Notes: a model not told the origin generated them from the sequence alone. A stretch of 64,000 nucleotides of DNA from Lachnospiraceae bacterium (GCA_017938405.1 JAGBBP010000014.1:329034-393033); one strand, 5' to 3'. Positions 1 through 8,008 are shown, numbered from the stretch's first letter. Numbers and translations are program-made.

Positions 1-710
1 TTTTCTGCTATCTGACCTATCGTTTGATGTGGTTCTATACAAACGTGTTTATATATCTTAAGTTTATTAGCATCATCCACGGTTGCTTTGTGTAATACAA
101 TGTTCTGCACTTGTGGTGTTTTTTCCATTTCCTTGATAATCTTTTTATGAAACTTCTCATCATTGTCTCTTATTTTTTTTAAATGCTGAGAAATATCTTC
201 AACTGGAGAATTATAAACAAGCAAAAAACGGTATTGATTTATATCTATCTCTGTATGCTCCTTAAAACTATCATAAGAAATATCTATCTTTGCAACTTCT
301 TTAGCTATATTCGCAAATGCCGGTTGTCCTCCGAGTAATATTGTCATCTTTTGTTTACTTGCTAAATAGAATGATGCATCATTCAGTTCTTCTAATCTCC
401 CTCTATCCCCAGAATCTTGTATATTATCTATAAACGATTGATTAATGTTAATACAAACATCATGCGCAGGCATAGGCCCTTCATTTTCAATAACAAAACA
501 TAATAATCCAGATCTGATTATATCAAACCGTATCGTCACAAATGGTCTATTAACTGCCTCGTATTGTTTTATCATTTCTTTGGTCTGTCTTTGGGCAACT
601 TCAGTCTGCTCTTTTGCCGCTTTTGCAGACTTTCCATTATAGATACATATAAATATCGTTGCCACAACATATATTGCTGTAATAATTACCATTAACCAAT
701 CTGTAACCAT
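1..710 (-). CDS. Membrane-anchored protein of unknown function, 3' end beyond window
   Basis: An open frame of 236 codons runs from ATG at 710 off the left edge without a stop. A GGAG ribosome site lies about 10 nt upstream. Residues 5-24 form one hydrophobic segment, followed by a K/E/Q-rich stretch (about 26-55) that may be helical, then a soluble domain with no motif I recognise. The likely topology is a short N-terminal anchor with a cytoplasmic body. Codon use is clearly AT-rich compared with the genes to the right, which suggests an accessory or acquired gene. I cannot assign a function. The reading frame is secure; the product is not. Confidence 0.72.
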   Translation of the reverse strand, partial: MVTDWLMVIITAIYVVATIFICIYNGKSAKAAKEQTEVAQRQTKEMIKQYEAVNRPFVTIRFDIIRSGLLCFVIENEGPMPAHDVCININQSFIDNIQDSGDRGRLEELNDASFYLASKQKMTILLGGQPAFANIAKEVAKIDISYDSFKEHTEIDINQYRFLLVYNSPVEDISQHLKKIRDNDEKFHKKIIKEMEKTPQVQNIVLHKATVDDANKLKIYKHVCIEPHQTIGQIAE

Positions 711-776
711 TATTAGATGTCTCCTTTATTCGGTATGTTTTTACTCTTTTCTATTCATCTCAATATTTTCAAACCA

Positions 777-1925
777 TTACCTCTCCCACACTTCATACCC
801 CTGCCTCCGTGCCGAATCCCACACAGGCCTCATATTCTTCTCCAATATCCCATAAAACTCCGTCTCCGAATTTCCTCTTCGGTACAGTTCCTGATTCGCC
901 CAAATCGAATGCAGATTGTCCTTATAGCAGGCCTCGTACAGCCGCCGGATTCCTTCCTTTTCGTGTATCATTCCGTACATAAGATACTGATTGACTGCGA
1001 ACCTTTGGAAGAAGTGATTCCAATCCGGCAGGCGGTTGCTTTTGGAGGAATTCAAAGAGGAGTCCATCGGCATCAGATTCCACAGTTCATCGTTCATGAC
1101 AAAGGACCACGGAATGAAATGATCCACGTCGTAATTTTGCACATCCACCGGCTTGTCCGTAAACACATCCGTCAGGCTTTGCAGCTCCATGATTCCGTCC
1201 CAAAGCTTCCGGACATGGGACAGCTTTCGCATCTTCTCATCAAGAGGTGCCAGCTTATAAATCAGCCCCGGTACTTCCGGATTGTTTGCCTGTAGCCACT
1301 TTACTTTTTCACACTGAATCCAGCCCAGGATATTCACTGTATTGTCCTTTATCATCTGTATCCAGTCGCTGTCAAAGGTCAGCGTTCTATGTAGTCCGTT
1401 CTCCTCACCAAAGGTATACGGAAGTATCCTTCCCGCAGCACTGAGCGCGTTATAATACGCCATCATTCTGCCTGCGCTACTATCCAGACTGATACTCTCA
1501 CCACCGCGGTTTGCAAAGCCGGATAACGCCTTTAACGGGACGTTTTTCGTCATCTCCTGCTTCTCTTTGTGCAGTTCCTTCGAAAACCTCCCGATGGCAT
1601 TCTTTATCTCTATTTTTGATGCATTGGACGGCAATCCGCTCAGCTCCCGCAGCTTCACCACCGCCCGTTCCAGATTATCACGTATCTCTCCGTCGCCCCA
1701 AAGCCCGCTCAGATGGATATGGAATTCCACCACGGAATACCAGGCATTTGCAATCATCTCGTCAATAATCTCACTGTAGGTGGCCTCGGTCCGGTTCTCC
1801 GAAATCAGTTGCACCAACGCTTCCAGCCAATAAAATTTGTAACAGTAGGACGGGTCCTTCATCATCCGCGAAAATCCCTCAATATCCAACTTGTTGTAGT
1901 ACTTCACATCAATTGTCAAACTCAT
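777..1925 (-). CDS. HNH endonuclease domain protein
   Basis: A 382-residue protein with an HNH nuclease core near residues 266-296: Asp-His at 268-269 in VDHFIPW, a following WNLMPM segment near 282-287, then Asn292 and Lys295. This fits the HNH pattern of DH, N and N/H metal-binding residues. The N-terminal 260 residues are mostly helical and match no family I know. The start is chosen at 1925, where ATG overlaps the stop of the upstream pyrophosphohydrolase gene as ATGA; an ATG six codons upstream lies deep inside that gene. The coupling implies joint expression. The substrate (phage DNA, own DNA or RNA) cannot be inferred from sequence alone. Confidence 0.82.
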   Translation of the reverse strand: MSLTIDVKYYNKLDIEGFSRMMKDPSYCYKFYWLEALVQLISENRTEATYSEIIDEMIANAWYSVVEFHIHLSGLWGDGEIRDNLERAVVKLRELSGLPSNASKIEIKNAIGRFSKELHKEKQEMTKNVPLKALSGFANRGGESISLDSSAGRMMAYYNALSAAGRILPYTFGEENGLHRTLTFDSDWIQMIKDNTVNILGWIQCEKVKWLQANNPEVPGLIYKLAPLDEKMRKLSHVRKLWDGIMELQSLTDVFTDKPVDVQNYDVDHFIPWSFVMNDELWNLMPMDSSLNSSKSNRLPDWNHFFQRFAVNQYLMYGMIHEKEGIRRLYEACYKDNLHSIWANQELYRRGNSETEFYGILEKNMRPVWDSARRQGYEVWER

Positions 1926-2227
1926 GCTTCGTTCCCGCTCCAAAAGATTCTTTCTTCAAATCCGCCGCGCTTCTCACGTTTCGCCGCCCGAACCTCCATC
2001 AGTTCTTCCACGGAATGGCCTCTTGCCTCACAAATCGCAAACAGTACCTCCAGTACATCCGCCATTTCCTCAATGGACTTGTCTGCCTGATACTCCGCGA
2101 TTTCCTCGTTCAGCTTCTTGTCCAGTTCTTCCAAATATTCCTCCGTGTCAAGGATTCTGGTCATCGGTTTCTTCCCGTCCGCAAGGATGATTGCCGGGAT
2201 TTTGTCTCGTACTAATTTACCGGTCAT
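1922..2227 (-). CDS. MazG-like nucleotide pyrophosphohydrolase
   Basis: A 101-residue protein beginning with KLVRDKIP, the typical opening of small phosphoribosyl-ATP pyrophosphohydrolase/MazG-like proteins. The helical metal-binding pattern is visible: EExxEY near residues 41-46 and EEMADVLE near 53-60. Such enzymes split NTPs or modified nucleotides to NMP and pyrophosphate in the cytoplasm. The gene is first in a two-gene unit with the HNH nuclease and overlaps it by 4 nt. A good sigma-A promoter lies upstream. Fold assignment is firm; the natural substrate is unknown. Confidence 0.85.
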   Translation of the reverse strand: MTGKLVRDKIPAIILADGKKPMTRILDTEEYLEELDKKLNEEIAEYQADKSIEEMADVLEVLFAICEARGHSVEELMEVRAAKREKRGGFEERIFWSGNEA

Positions 2228-2297
2228 AGAGGACTCCTTTCCGACTCGTTTTCACTCTATTTTCATTATTCTTTAACGTCTTCCGACTCTATCTACT

Positions 2298-2326
2298 ATT
2301 ATACGTCTTTTGTTGACAAATAGCAA
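2298..2326 (-). promoter_or_regulatory. Sigma-A promoter of the pyrophosphohydrolase-HNH unit
   Basis: On the minus strand, TTGCTA (2321-2326) and TATAAT (2298-2303) are separated by exactly 17 nt, about 70 nt upstream of the ATG at 2227. Confidence 0.65.
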
Positions 2327-2358
2327 GTTTAATCTTGTTCCCTTCTTCCCGAAAAGAA

Positions 2359-2395
2359 AAGAACCAAGACAAGGTGTTATCCTATCTTGGTTCTT
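2359..2395 (-). terminator. Terminator of the MqsR/Panacea unit
   Basis: On the minus strand AAGAACCAAGA pairs perfectly with TCTTGGTTCTT across a 15-nt loop and runs into TTTTCTTTT. It lies about 90 nt after the antitoxin stop. The stem sequence is nearly the same as in the terminator at 4672-4708. Confidence 0.85.
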
Positions 2396-2409
2396 AATTT
2401 AGCATATAT

Positions 2410-2427
2410 AGAGTACTATAAAACTCT
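2410..2427 (-). repeat. 3'-end hairpin, copy 1 of a recurrent element
   Basis: The stem AGAGT/ACTCT encloses TTTATAGT on the minus strand, followed by CTATATATGCTAAATTAAG and then the terminator at 2359-2395. The layout matches 4725-4742, where the stem is AGTCC/GGACT; the pairing is kept while bases differ. Confidence 0.5.
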
Positions 2428-2483
2428 CTTTCATCGCATCAGACCTTCGTTTTTTCAAAACAGACGATACATTCCATCTGTCT

Positions 2484-3527
2484 CTACAATTCCCGAATCT
2501 CCCCCGCCAACCGAAACGGTATAATCTCTCCGTTTTCCGTCTCCTTATAAGCTCTCTCCTCATGCATATATTCCACAATCTCCGATGCCTTGTAATCCTT
2601 AAACTTGTCAATCACCGCATCCAGAGCCTCTCTTTCCGTCTTGCTTAAAAGGGAGTAATCCGCCTGTTCGCTGGGATATACATGAAGCATAGAATCATAA
2701 CTAAAACTCATTTCTTCTTTCACGTTTAAGTTTTCCAAATTCATCAGACTATAATGCCCTACCGGCAAAGCTCCCATTGCCTCGTGACGATACACCAGTC
2801 CGGTCATGGCTCTCCCCGTCTGCTTATAATGCAATGCATCCGCATACCATAAGGACTTCATCAGTTTTACTTTGTAAAGGTTAGACATAGCCCTTGCCAG
2901 ATATGATACCGCCACCTCTATTTTGTCGATATTGAGCGCAGTATACCCGTTTGCGTCCGACGGCTCTTCAAAACCTACGTACTCACCTTCCAATGCCTGT
3001 CGTGTAAGAAACTCTTTTCCGTAAGAATCCAGCTTTTCTATCATCTTCTCCCGAATCTCATAACGCTTCCCGGCAGAAAACTTCTCGCTGTTTTTCTTTA
3101 AGAACTCCAACGCCTTTAACGGATTATCCTTTATCAGACGGAGCATGGTATCATATGCCTCGTCTTGAATTGCTTTGCTCTCATAGCGCGCAATGGTAGC
3201 CTCTCCCCACCCGAGCAGTCTCGACAAATCCACCTGAGACAAGCTGTAACTTTCTCGAATCTCAATAATTTCATCCGATGTCAACAGTCCCATCTTTCTC
3301 CGGTATGCATTTCTTGCATTTAAAAGATTCGCATTCGTCATAGCGCCGGATTCAAACTCATTCTCTTCTTCATCCGCATTCCCGCAAAAAAAGAAATGCT
3401 CTTCATAATCGACCTCTTCATCCTTAATTACCATAGATGCCGTACGCAGTCTTTCTTCTACCTCATGGACTCTGTCGCATAACGGACAATCCATAAGAAC
3501 CTTTTTCAACAACACATCTCTCTTCAT
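2484..3527 (-). CDS. Zinc finger-HTH-Panacea (SocA/DUF4065) antitoxin
   Basis: A 347-residue protein with three parts. Residues 14-48 form an MqsA/YgiT-like zinc finger remnant (CxxC at 14 and 17, a single Cys at 48; the second CxxC of MqsA is not complete). Residues about 82-125 are an XRE-type helix-turn-helix. Residues about 200-305 are a Panacea/DUF4065 domain, shown by LMKSLWYADALHYKQTGR and a following TGLVY. The domain is known as a versatile toxin-neutralising module. The start has a strong AAGGGGG site 7 nt upstream. It lies 18 nt after the MqsR-like gene, so toxin precedes antitoxin, as in mqsRA. It probably represses its own operon through the HTH. Confidence 0.88.
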   Translation of the reverse strand: MKRDVLLKKVLMDCPLCDRVHEVEERLRTASMVIKDEEVDYEEHFFFCGNADEEENEFESGAMTNANLLNARNAYRRKMGLLTSDEIIEIRESYSLSQVDLSRLLGWGEATIARYESKAIQDEAYDTMLRLIKDNPLKALEFLKKNSEKFSAGKRYEIREKMIEKLDSYGKEFLTRQALEGEYVGFEEPSDANGYTALNIDKIEVAVSYLARAMSNLYKVKLMKSLWYADALHYKQTGRAMTGLVYRHEAMGALPVGHYSLMNLENLNVKEEMSFSYDSMLHVYPSEQADYSLLSKTEREALDAVIDKFKDYKASEIVEYMHEERAYKETENGEIIPFRLAGEIREL

Positions 3528-3545
3528 ACTGTTTCCCCCTTTGCA

Positions 3546-3791
3546 TTATGTATACGGAAAGCTCATGACCTGCTCCGCATAATGAAACGATACACATAAC
3601 ACATATTCCGTCGGCTCTGTCTTTAATTTAAGTTTAATATAAACCTGCCGACTGTTAATATCCTTTCCGAACACAAACAACAACGGCGGATTCAAATCAT
3701 CTTTGTCAACAAGTGTCTCTGAGTATTCCATGGTCGTTAATTCCTTTAGTCGTTCAACCACATCACTTGCGTCATACTCTAAATCCACCAA
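3546..3791 (-). CDS. MqsR-family toxin (putative mRNA interferase)
   Basis: An 81-residue protein whose core, QVYIKLKLK then VLCVSFH, aligns by eye with the QVYLKI...VLIVSF core of E. coli MqsR, a ribosome-dependent or free GCU-cleaving RNase of RelE fold. Residues 7-19 match the N-terminal helix of MqsR. The start is uncertain. The full-length form has only TTG (3791) or GTG (3788) codons with no good ribosome site close by, while ATG at 3731 has AAAGGA 10 nt upstream but would remove the first helix. It stands 18 nt upstream of the zinc finger-HTH-Panacea gene and 39 nt after the SIMPL gene. Confidence 0.72.
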   Translation of the reverse strand: MVDLEYDASDVVERLKELTTMEYSETLVDKDDLNPPLLFVFGKDINSRQVYIKLKLKTEPTEYVLCVSFHYAEQVMSFPYT

Positions 3792-3830
3792 CGTATACGA
3801 CGTTGAATACTGCTCTTTTCCTTGCTAATT

Positions 3831-4487
3831 TCACCCTATCTCCCACACCACCGTAACCGTATCCGTCACATCGATATCGTCCGGTTCGATGTCCATTTTG
3901 TAACTGTCCATAGCAGCGTTCGGTGCGCTCATCATGCAGCGTTCTACCGGCGCGGAGGCGATTTCCAGCTCGCCCCAGGAGTAGTCGATGTTTACGATGT
4001 CGCCCAGGGTGACCCCTGCGGCTTCCGCCAGTACCTTTGCCTTTTCCTTGGAGTCTGCCACCGCCTTTGCTAGGAGCTTGTTTTTGGCTGCTTCGGTATC
4101 TTTTATAGTGTAGTTGATACGGAACTCCGGGTGGCATTCCGTCCGGGCCAGTTGATACAGCACACGCCCCAGTCGTTCGTTGTCCGCGTCAAATTCCAAC
4201 TTCATTCCGTGGGTGAAGCGATAGCCCAGAAAACGATTTTTCCATACGTTGTTTTCGTCGCGGTAGTTCTCGTACTCCGTATCCACCGAAAAGCGCAGTG
4301 TCTTTAAGTCCGTGCGGGCAAAGCCCAAACCTTCGAAACAATTCTTTAGCTCCTCTGTCTGTTCTGCGGACTTCGCAAGCGCCTCCTCGTAGGTTTTGCA
4401 CACCTTCGTTGTGTCCAGTAACAACCGAATCAGGTCCGGCTTCACCGACAATTTACCTTTTCCGGTTACTCGCATTGTTTTTTCCAT
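3831..4487 (-). CDS. SIMPL domain protein (DUF541, YggE/BP26-like)
   Basis: A 218-residue SIMPL/DUF541 protein. It opens with RVTGKGKLSVKPD, the usual first strand of the family, and has the late segment AAGVTLGDIVNIDYSW that matches the family's conserved AxxLGxxLGxIxxI region. Most family members carry a signal peptide and act in the cell envelope; this one has none, so it is probably cytoplasmic. Function in the family is poorly defined (stress tolerance in E. coli YggE). It follows the 37-residue mini-gene with 2 nt between them, so the two are co-translated. Confidence 0.85.
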   Translation of the reverse strand: MEKTMRVTGKGKLSVKPDLIRLLLDTTKVCKTYEEALAKSAEQTEELKNCFEGLGFARTDLKTLRFSVDTEYENYRDENNVWKNRFLGYRFTHGMKLEFDADNERLGRVLYQLARTECHPEFRINYTIKDTEAAKNKLLAKAVADSKEKAKVLAEAAGVTLGDIVNIDYSWGELEIASAPVERCMMSAPNAAMDSYKMDIEPDDIDVTDTVTVVWEIG

Positions 4488-4489
4488 CT

Positions 4490-4603
4490 TTAGACCTCCT
4501 CCATCTCTTCCACAACTTCCTTTAACTCATTTGCATCGCAGGAGCACACAAATCTCCCGTCCTTATATATCTCATAGTGTCCGTTTACATTGCGTACTTC
4601 CAT
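4490..4603 (-). CDS. 37-residue mini-protein, unknown function
   Basis: A short frame from ATG at 4603 to TAA at 4490 encodes MEVRNVNGHYEIYKDGRF followed by a Cys-Ser-Cys motif and an acidic helical tail. AAAGGAG lies 8 nt upstream of the start; an in-frame ATG six codons earlier contains this site and is therefore unlikely. The stop lies 2 nt before the SIMPL start, so this looks like the first gene of a two-gene unit. The strand pattern NGHYEIYKDGRFVCS resembles a small beta-meander that could bind nucleic acid or metal, but this is a guess. Confidence 0.68.
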   Translation of the reverse strand: MEVRNVNGHYEIYKDGRFVCSCDANELKEVVEEMEEV

Positions 4604-4671
4604 TAGAACCGCTCCTTTCATTTTCTGCCTGTACCGTTTTCCTATCCTACGGTTCTCTCCTATGAAAGGAA

Positions 4672-4708
4672 AAGAACCAAGTCCGATGTTACTCTTATCT
4701 TGGTTCTT
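4672..4708 (-). terminator. Terminator after the 4768-5568 gene
   Basis: On the minus strand AAGAACCAAG and CTTGGTTCTT form a perfect 10-bp stem followed by TTTTCCTTTC. The stem repeats that at 2359-2395. Confidence 0.85.
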
Positions 4709-4724
4709 AATTTACGCTATATAC

Positions 4725-4742
4725 AGTCCAATAAAACGGACT
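4725..4742 (-). repeat. 3'-end hairpin, copy 2 of a recurrent element
   Basis: The minus strand has AGTCC-GTTTTATT-GGACT, followed by GTATATAGCGTAAATTAAG and the terminator at 4672-4708. The 16-nt core GTCCGTTTTATTGGAC is identical at 32548-32563. Confidence 0.5.
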
Positions 4743-4767
4743 TTGATTCATTCATCATTCTGTTCTG

Positions 4768-5568
4768 CTATCGCAACGTCCCGAAGAATACCTGATCAAA
4801 GAAATCCTTTGTTACCTCCGGTCCCAATTCTTTCTTAAAGACATCCGTGGAGATACCCCCCTTTTCAATCAGACCGTCGGTATAAGCCAACGTAATGTTC
4901 TTTTTCTCGGTTTTCTGCTCATCCGTCAGTTCCGGTAACGCCTTCGCATGATTCAGATACACACGGACGCTTTCTCTGAGCATCTGCTCTACATCCGCAT
5001 CATTCTTCGGCTTCCCGGCCTTGTAAGCATCCACGGAAAGTAAATGCTCGTACCATGCTTCGGAGGCTTCAAAGTCCTCCAGATGACTGTACTTGTCAAT
5101 GACGTCGGACAGTTTTGCAATCAACTGCATATATACCGCATCCTTTTCCTGCACCACATCATAAAACTCCAGATAGGACTTCCGGTTGGAAAGAATGTAC
5201 ATGTAGTCCGCCGAAAGTAACGGCATATTTTTCTCCTTCGGGGTAATCACAATGGTTGCCATCTGCATCACGCCCATATTGACACGCATTACGGACAAAT
5301 TTCCCAGTCCTTCGATGGCATACTGCTCCACCTTAAACTTCATGATACCGTACATTTTCATCTGCTCGTAGTCACCCGGACTGATTTGCGTCACGGTATA
5401 GGTCTTGTTCAGTTCCTCCAAAACCGCATCAATACTGCGATTCATTGCTTTTACATTACGCGAAGCATTCACTGCCACAAAAATCACCAACACCAGCAAC
5501 AACGCACCGATAATCCCCAAAATCACACGTCCCACCTTACCTTTCTTCCTTCTGTGTCTCTTTGCCAT
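4768..5568 (-). CDS. Membrane-anchored protein, possibly bilin-reductase-like
   Basis: A 266-residue protein with a basic N-terminus (residues 1-13), one membrane segment (about 14-36) and a soluble remainder. I see a weak likeness to ferredoxin-dependent bilin reductases: a strand pair followed by a MPLLSADYM segment (family: LPIFxxDxx), and a C-terminal stretch with Tyr spaced before FKKELGPEVTKDFFDQVFF, much like the end of HY2/PcyA proteins. No catalytic residue can be confirmed by eye. The gene follows the chemoreceptor by 42 nt and has its own terminator. If the likeness fails, it is an uncharacterised anchored protein. Confidence 0.6.
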   Translation of the reverse strand: MAKRHRRKKGKVGRVILGIIGALLLVLVIFVAVNASRNVKAMNRSIDAVLEELNKTYTVTQISPGDYEQMKMYGIMKFKVEQYAIEGLGNLSVMRVNMGVMQMATIVITPKEKNMPLLSADYMYILSNRKSYLEFYDVVQEKDAVYMQLIAKLSDVIDKYSHLEDFEASEAWYEHLLSVDAYKAGKPKNDADVEQMLRESVRVYLNHAKALPELTDEQKTEKKNITLAYTDGLIEKGGISTDVFKKELGPEVTKDFFDQVFFGTLR

Positions 5569-5610
5569 AAATGATCCGCCCCTTCTCCTGCTACTTACTT
5601 AACTCTGACG

Positions 5611-7335
5611 TTACTCCAACTTAAACTTATTTACTTCCTGATTGAGATTTAAGGCAATCTCTTTATTTACATTGGCTTCTTCTTCGATTTCACCCACATT
5701 CATAGTAAGCTCAACCGAACGCTCCGAAACATCCGCCACGCCGGATGTACACTCCCCTACCGCAGCACGCACCGCTTCTACGGAAGCCACGATACCGTCC
5801 ATGTTTTCCTTTAAGCGGGCACTTTCCGATGCGAAATTCTGCATCATGCCGTTTAAGCTTCCCACGTCGCCTTGATAACTTTCACTGATGCCCAGCAACC
5901 GTTCGTAGCCCTTCATGGCGGTTTCCTCCATAAAGGTAAGCATTTCTTCCGCTTCCTTGGCCAGATCGTTTACTGCCTGGATTACCTCCGCGCTTACCTT
6001 CTGAATGGAAGTTGCGGTTTCTGCGGAATCCGTTGCCAGCTTACTGATTTCGTCCGCAACCACCGCAAATCCGCGACCTGCCTCTCCCGCTCTTGCTGCC
6101 TCAATACTTGCATTCAGTGCCAGCAAATTGGTCTGCTCGGAAATATTTAAAATGTTAGCGGTCAGTATATTGATTTCTTCTACCGCCTTTGATTTTTCGA
6201 TTTTATCGTTTACTTCCGTCGCCATGAAATCCGCTTTTTCCTTGGCCTGAGTCCGTTCCTCGGAAGCACTCCGGTAAAGCTCTTCCGCGTTCTTACGAAT
6301 CAATTCCGAAGAAGCACTTCCCTCGTTCGCCTGTCCCGAAATCGCTTCGATAAACTCATAGGCCTGTCCGATGGCTTCCGTAATCTGATTTAAGGAATGA
6401 TTGGTCTGTTCCATGGAAGCACTCATCTCTTCCATAAACGCAGACACATCGGTGATACTGATTTCTGCCTGGGAAAGCTTCCGTACAATGGTTCCGGAGG
6501 AGCTGTCCAGTTTCATAGAATTATCGGAAATCGTAATCATAATGCCCCGGATATAGGCCAGTAGCTCGTTAATATTTTCCGCAATACTCTGCAACTCATC
6601 CTTGCTCTTTATTTCAAGCTTCTTTGTCAAATCGCCTTCGCTGCTTACCAACTCATATACTTTCTCATTTACCTGCTTTAAGCCTCTCAGCATTGCATTG
6701 ATAACCAAACAAAGCACTACTACACCGATAACCAGTGCCGCTATCGCAATCAAAACAATCTGCTTGGAAGAATCCGCAAGGCGTTCGGAAACATGGTATG
6801 CATCATAGTCACAGCCCATGACCGCAATTACTTTACCCGCGCTGTCATAAATCGGCTTGTACACGGAAATCAAATGACCGTCTACGGTCTCATCGATATA
6901 ATCCTGTACATATTCTTCTCCCGCAAAACAATCCGCCAGTTCTTCATAGGATACTTCAAACTCTTCCCCGTAATCGGCACACTCTTCCGACGCATCGGTA
7001 TCAATACCGTAAAAAACCGATTCTCCGTCGGTGTGAAGCGTATACAAAAACGCAATTCCGTAGGATTGTTGAATCTCACACAATGCATCCCGCATGGTCT
7101 GATACTCCTCACTATCCTCGCAGCCCTCTTCCAGGGTTTTTAATACATCCCCATCAATTGCCGCAACCGCCATCTTGGATACCATTTCGGCCTCTTCCAC
7201 GCCCATGGCCACCATGCCGTCTTCCATGCGGCGGTAGGAACATACGCCGAGCACAACACACAACACGGTTACCAAAAGAACCACCGGCACGAGAATCTTA
7301 ATACGAATACTGATTTTTCCTTTGTTTTGTTTCAT
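5611..7335 (-). CDS. Methyl-accepting chemotaxis protein
   Basis: A 574-residue receptor: membrane segment 1 at about 13-33, an extracellular Cache-like sensor at about 38-188, membrane segment 2 at about 192-215, HAMP at about 216-268, then a long cytoplasmic coiled coil. The signalling tip is at about 398-430 ([20 protein letters not shown]...GFAVVADEI), the binding site for CheA and CheW. There is no C-terminal CheR-tethering pentapeptide. Its ligand is unknown. A GGAGG site precedes the ATG. No other chemotaxis gene lies in the window, so it is an orphan receptor. Confidence 0.95.
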   Translation of the reverse strand: MKQNKGKISIRIKILVPVVLLVTVLCVVLGVCSYRRMEDGMVAMGVEEAEMVSKMAVAAIDGDVLKTLEEGCEDSEEYQTMRDALCEIQQSYGIAFLYTLHTDGESVFYGIDTDASEECADYGEEFEVSYEELADCFAGEEYVQDYIDETVDGHLISVYKPIYDSAGKVIAVMGCDYDAYHVSERLADSSKQIVLIAIAALVIGVVVLCLVINAMLRGLKQVNEKVYELVSSEGDLTKKLEIKSKDELQSIAENINELLAYIRGIMITISDNSMKLDSSSGTIVRKLSQAEISITDVSAFMEEMSASMEQTNHSLNQITEAIGQAYEFIEAISGQANEGSASSELIRKNAEELYRSASEERTQAKEKADFMATEVNDKIEKSKAVEEINILTANILNISEQTNLLALNASIEAARAGEAGRGFAVVADEISKLATDSAETATSIQKVSAEVIQAVNDLAKEAEEMLTFMEETAMKGYERLLGISESYQGDVGSLNGMMQNFASESARLKENMDGIVASVEAVRAAVGECTSGVADVSERSVELTMNVGEIEEEANVNKEIALNLNQEVNKFKLE

Positions 7336-7442
7336 AACACCCCTCCGTTTTTGTTTTCGTCCGAAAATAACGACGTTCGCTCTTTTATTATAATACTTTT
7401 CCCGGGATTTGTACAGTATTTTTTACATAATTTATTCCATTT

Positions 7443-7471
7443 AAAAAAGCCACTCCGAAAACAGAGTGGCT
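7443..7471 (-). terminator. Terminator of the riboswitch-controlled ECF operon
   Basis: The minus strand has GCCACTC-TGTTTTCG-GAGTGGC followed by TTTTTT, 20 nt after the ECF S-component stop. Confidence 0.9.
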
Positions 7472-7489
7472 CTCATCCGATATGCATGG

Positions 7490-8008
7490 CTATCTATGTG
7501 TACTTTCTTTTTCCAGCTTCTTCAATATAAGCACAATCGGAACTATCAATAGTCCGCAAATCAGATTGCTGGTCCCATGTATTACATCAAACGGAAATCC
7601 CGCAATGATCCAGGCAATCATTCCTTTAAAACTAAGGCCGAACAGAATGGCCTGGGCCGGTGCGTACAAAATTCCGAACCCGTATCCGTGCAACGCATTC
7701 ACCAGAGAATATACCACCACCGCCATCGGTTTCGGCATTTTCTTCGGCAAAAGCATGGTGATACCCCACAGCACCGTCCATAAGTACAGATACGGAACCC
7801 ACCATACATTGAACCCGGCAAACAGTCCGTTTAACAGTACGTAAATGTAAATCGGGTATAAGGCCTTTGCCCGGTACACCACCGTAAAGGCAATGGTAAA
7901 CACGCCCAATAAATGTATATTCGGCGCCACTTCCATGAGCATTTTCGATGCAAACATCAGCGCTCCCAGCATGGAAAATACAGCCATTTCTCTTACGGTC
8001 AGTTTCAT
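7490..8008 (-). CDS. ECF transporter S component, probable corrinoid specificity
   Basis: A 172-residue membrane protein with five or six hydrophobic segments and the architecture of energy-coupling-factor S components, the substrate-binding subunit that docks to a shared EcfT/EcfA module. No ATPase or EcfT gene lies here, so it probably uses a general module elsewhere (group II). Its ATG overlaps the stop of the DUF4430 gene as TAATG, so the two are translationally coupled. The cobalamin riboswitch upstream makes cobalamin or a precursor the likely cargo. The family is clear; the substrate is inferred from context. Confidence 0.85.
   Translation of the reverse strand: MKLTVREMAVFSMLGALMFASKMLMEVAPNIHLLGVFTIAFTVVYRAKALYPIYIYVLLNGLFAGFNVWWVPYLYLWTVLWGITMLLPKKMPKPMAVVVYSLVNALHGYGFGILYAPAQAILFGLSFKGMIAWIIAGFPFDVIHGTSNLICGLLIVPIVLILKKLEKESTHR

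Noticed and set aside
445..2215. Several plus-strand frames of 60-190 codons opposite the edge gene, the HNH gene and the pyrophosphohydrolase gene
   Set aside because: They lie wholly opposite clearly functional minus-strand genes and lack ribosome sites and recognisable domains.
2399..2611. A 70-codon minus-strand frame ending in the 3'-end hairpin region
   Set aside because: It overlaps the end of the Panacea gene in another frame and gives an Arg-rich shadow product; the terminal ATG-AAA-GAG piece is the hairpin.
3772..4137. A 121-codon minus-strand frame over the SIMPL gene end and toxin start
   Set aside because: It is a shadow of the SIMPL gene (Gly/Arg-rich) and has no ribosome site.
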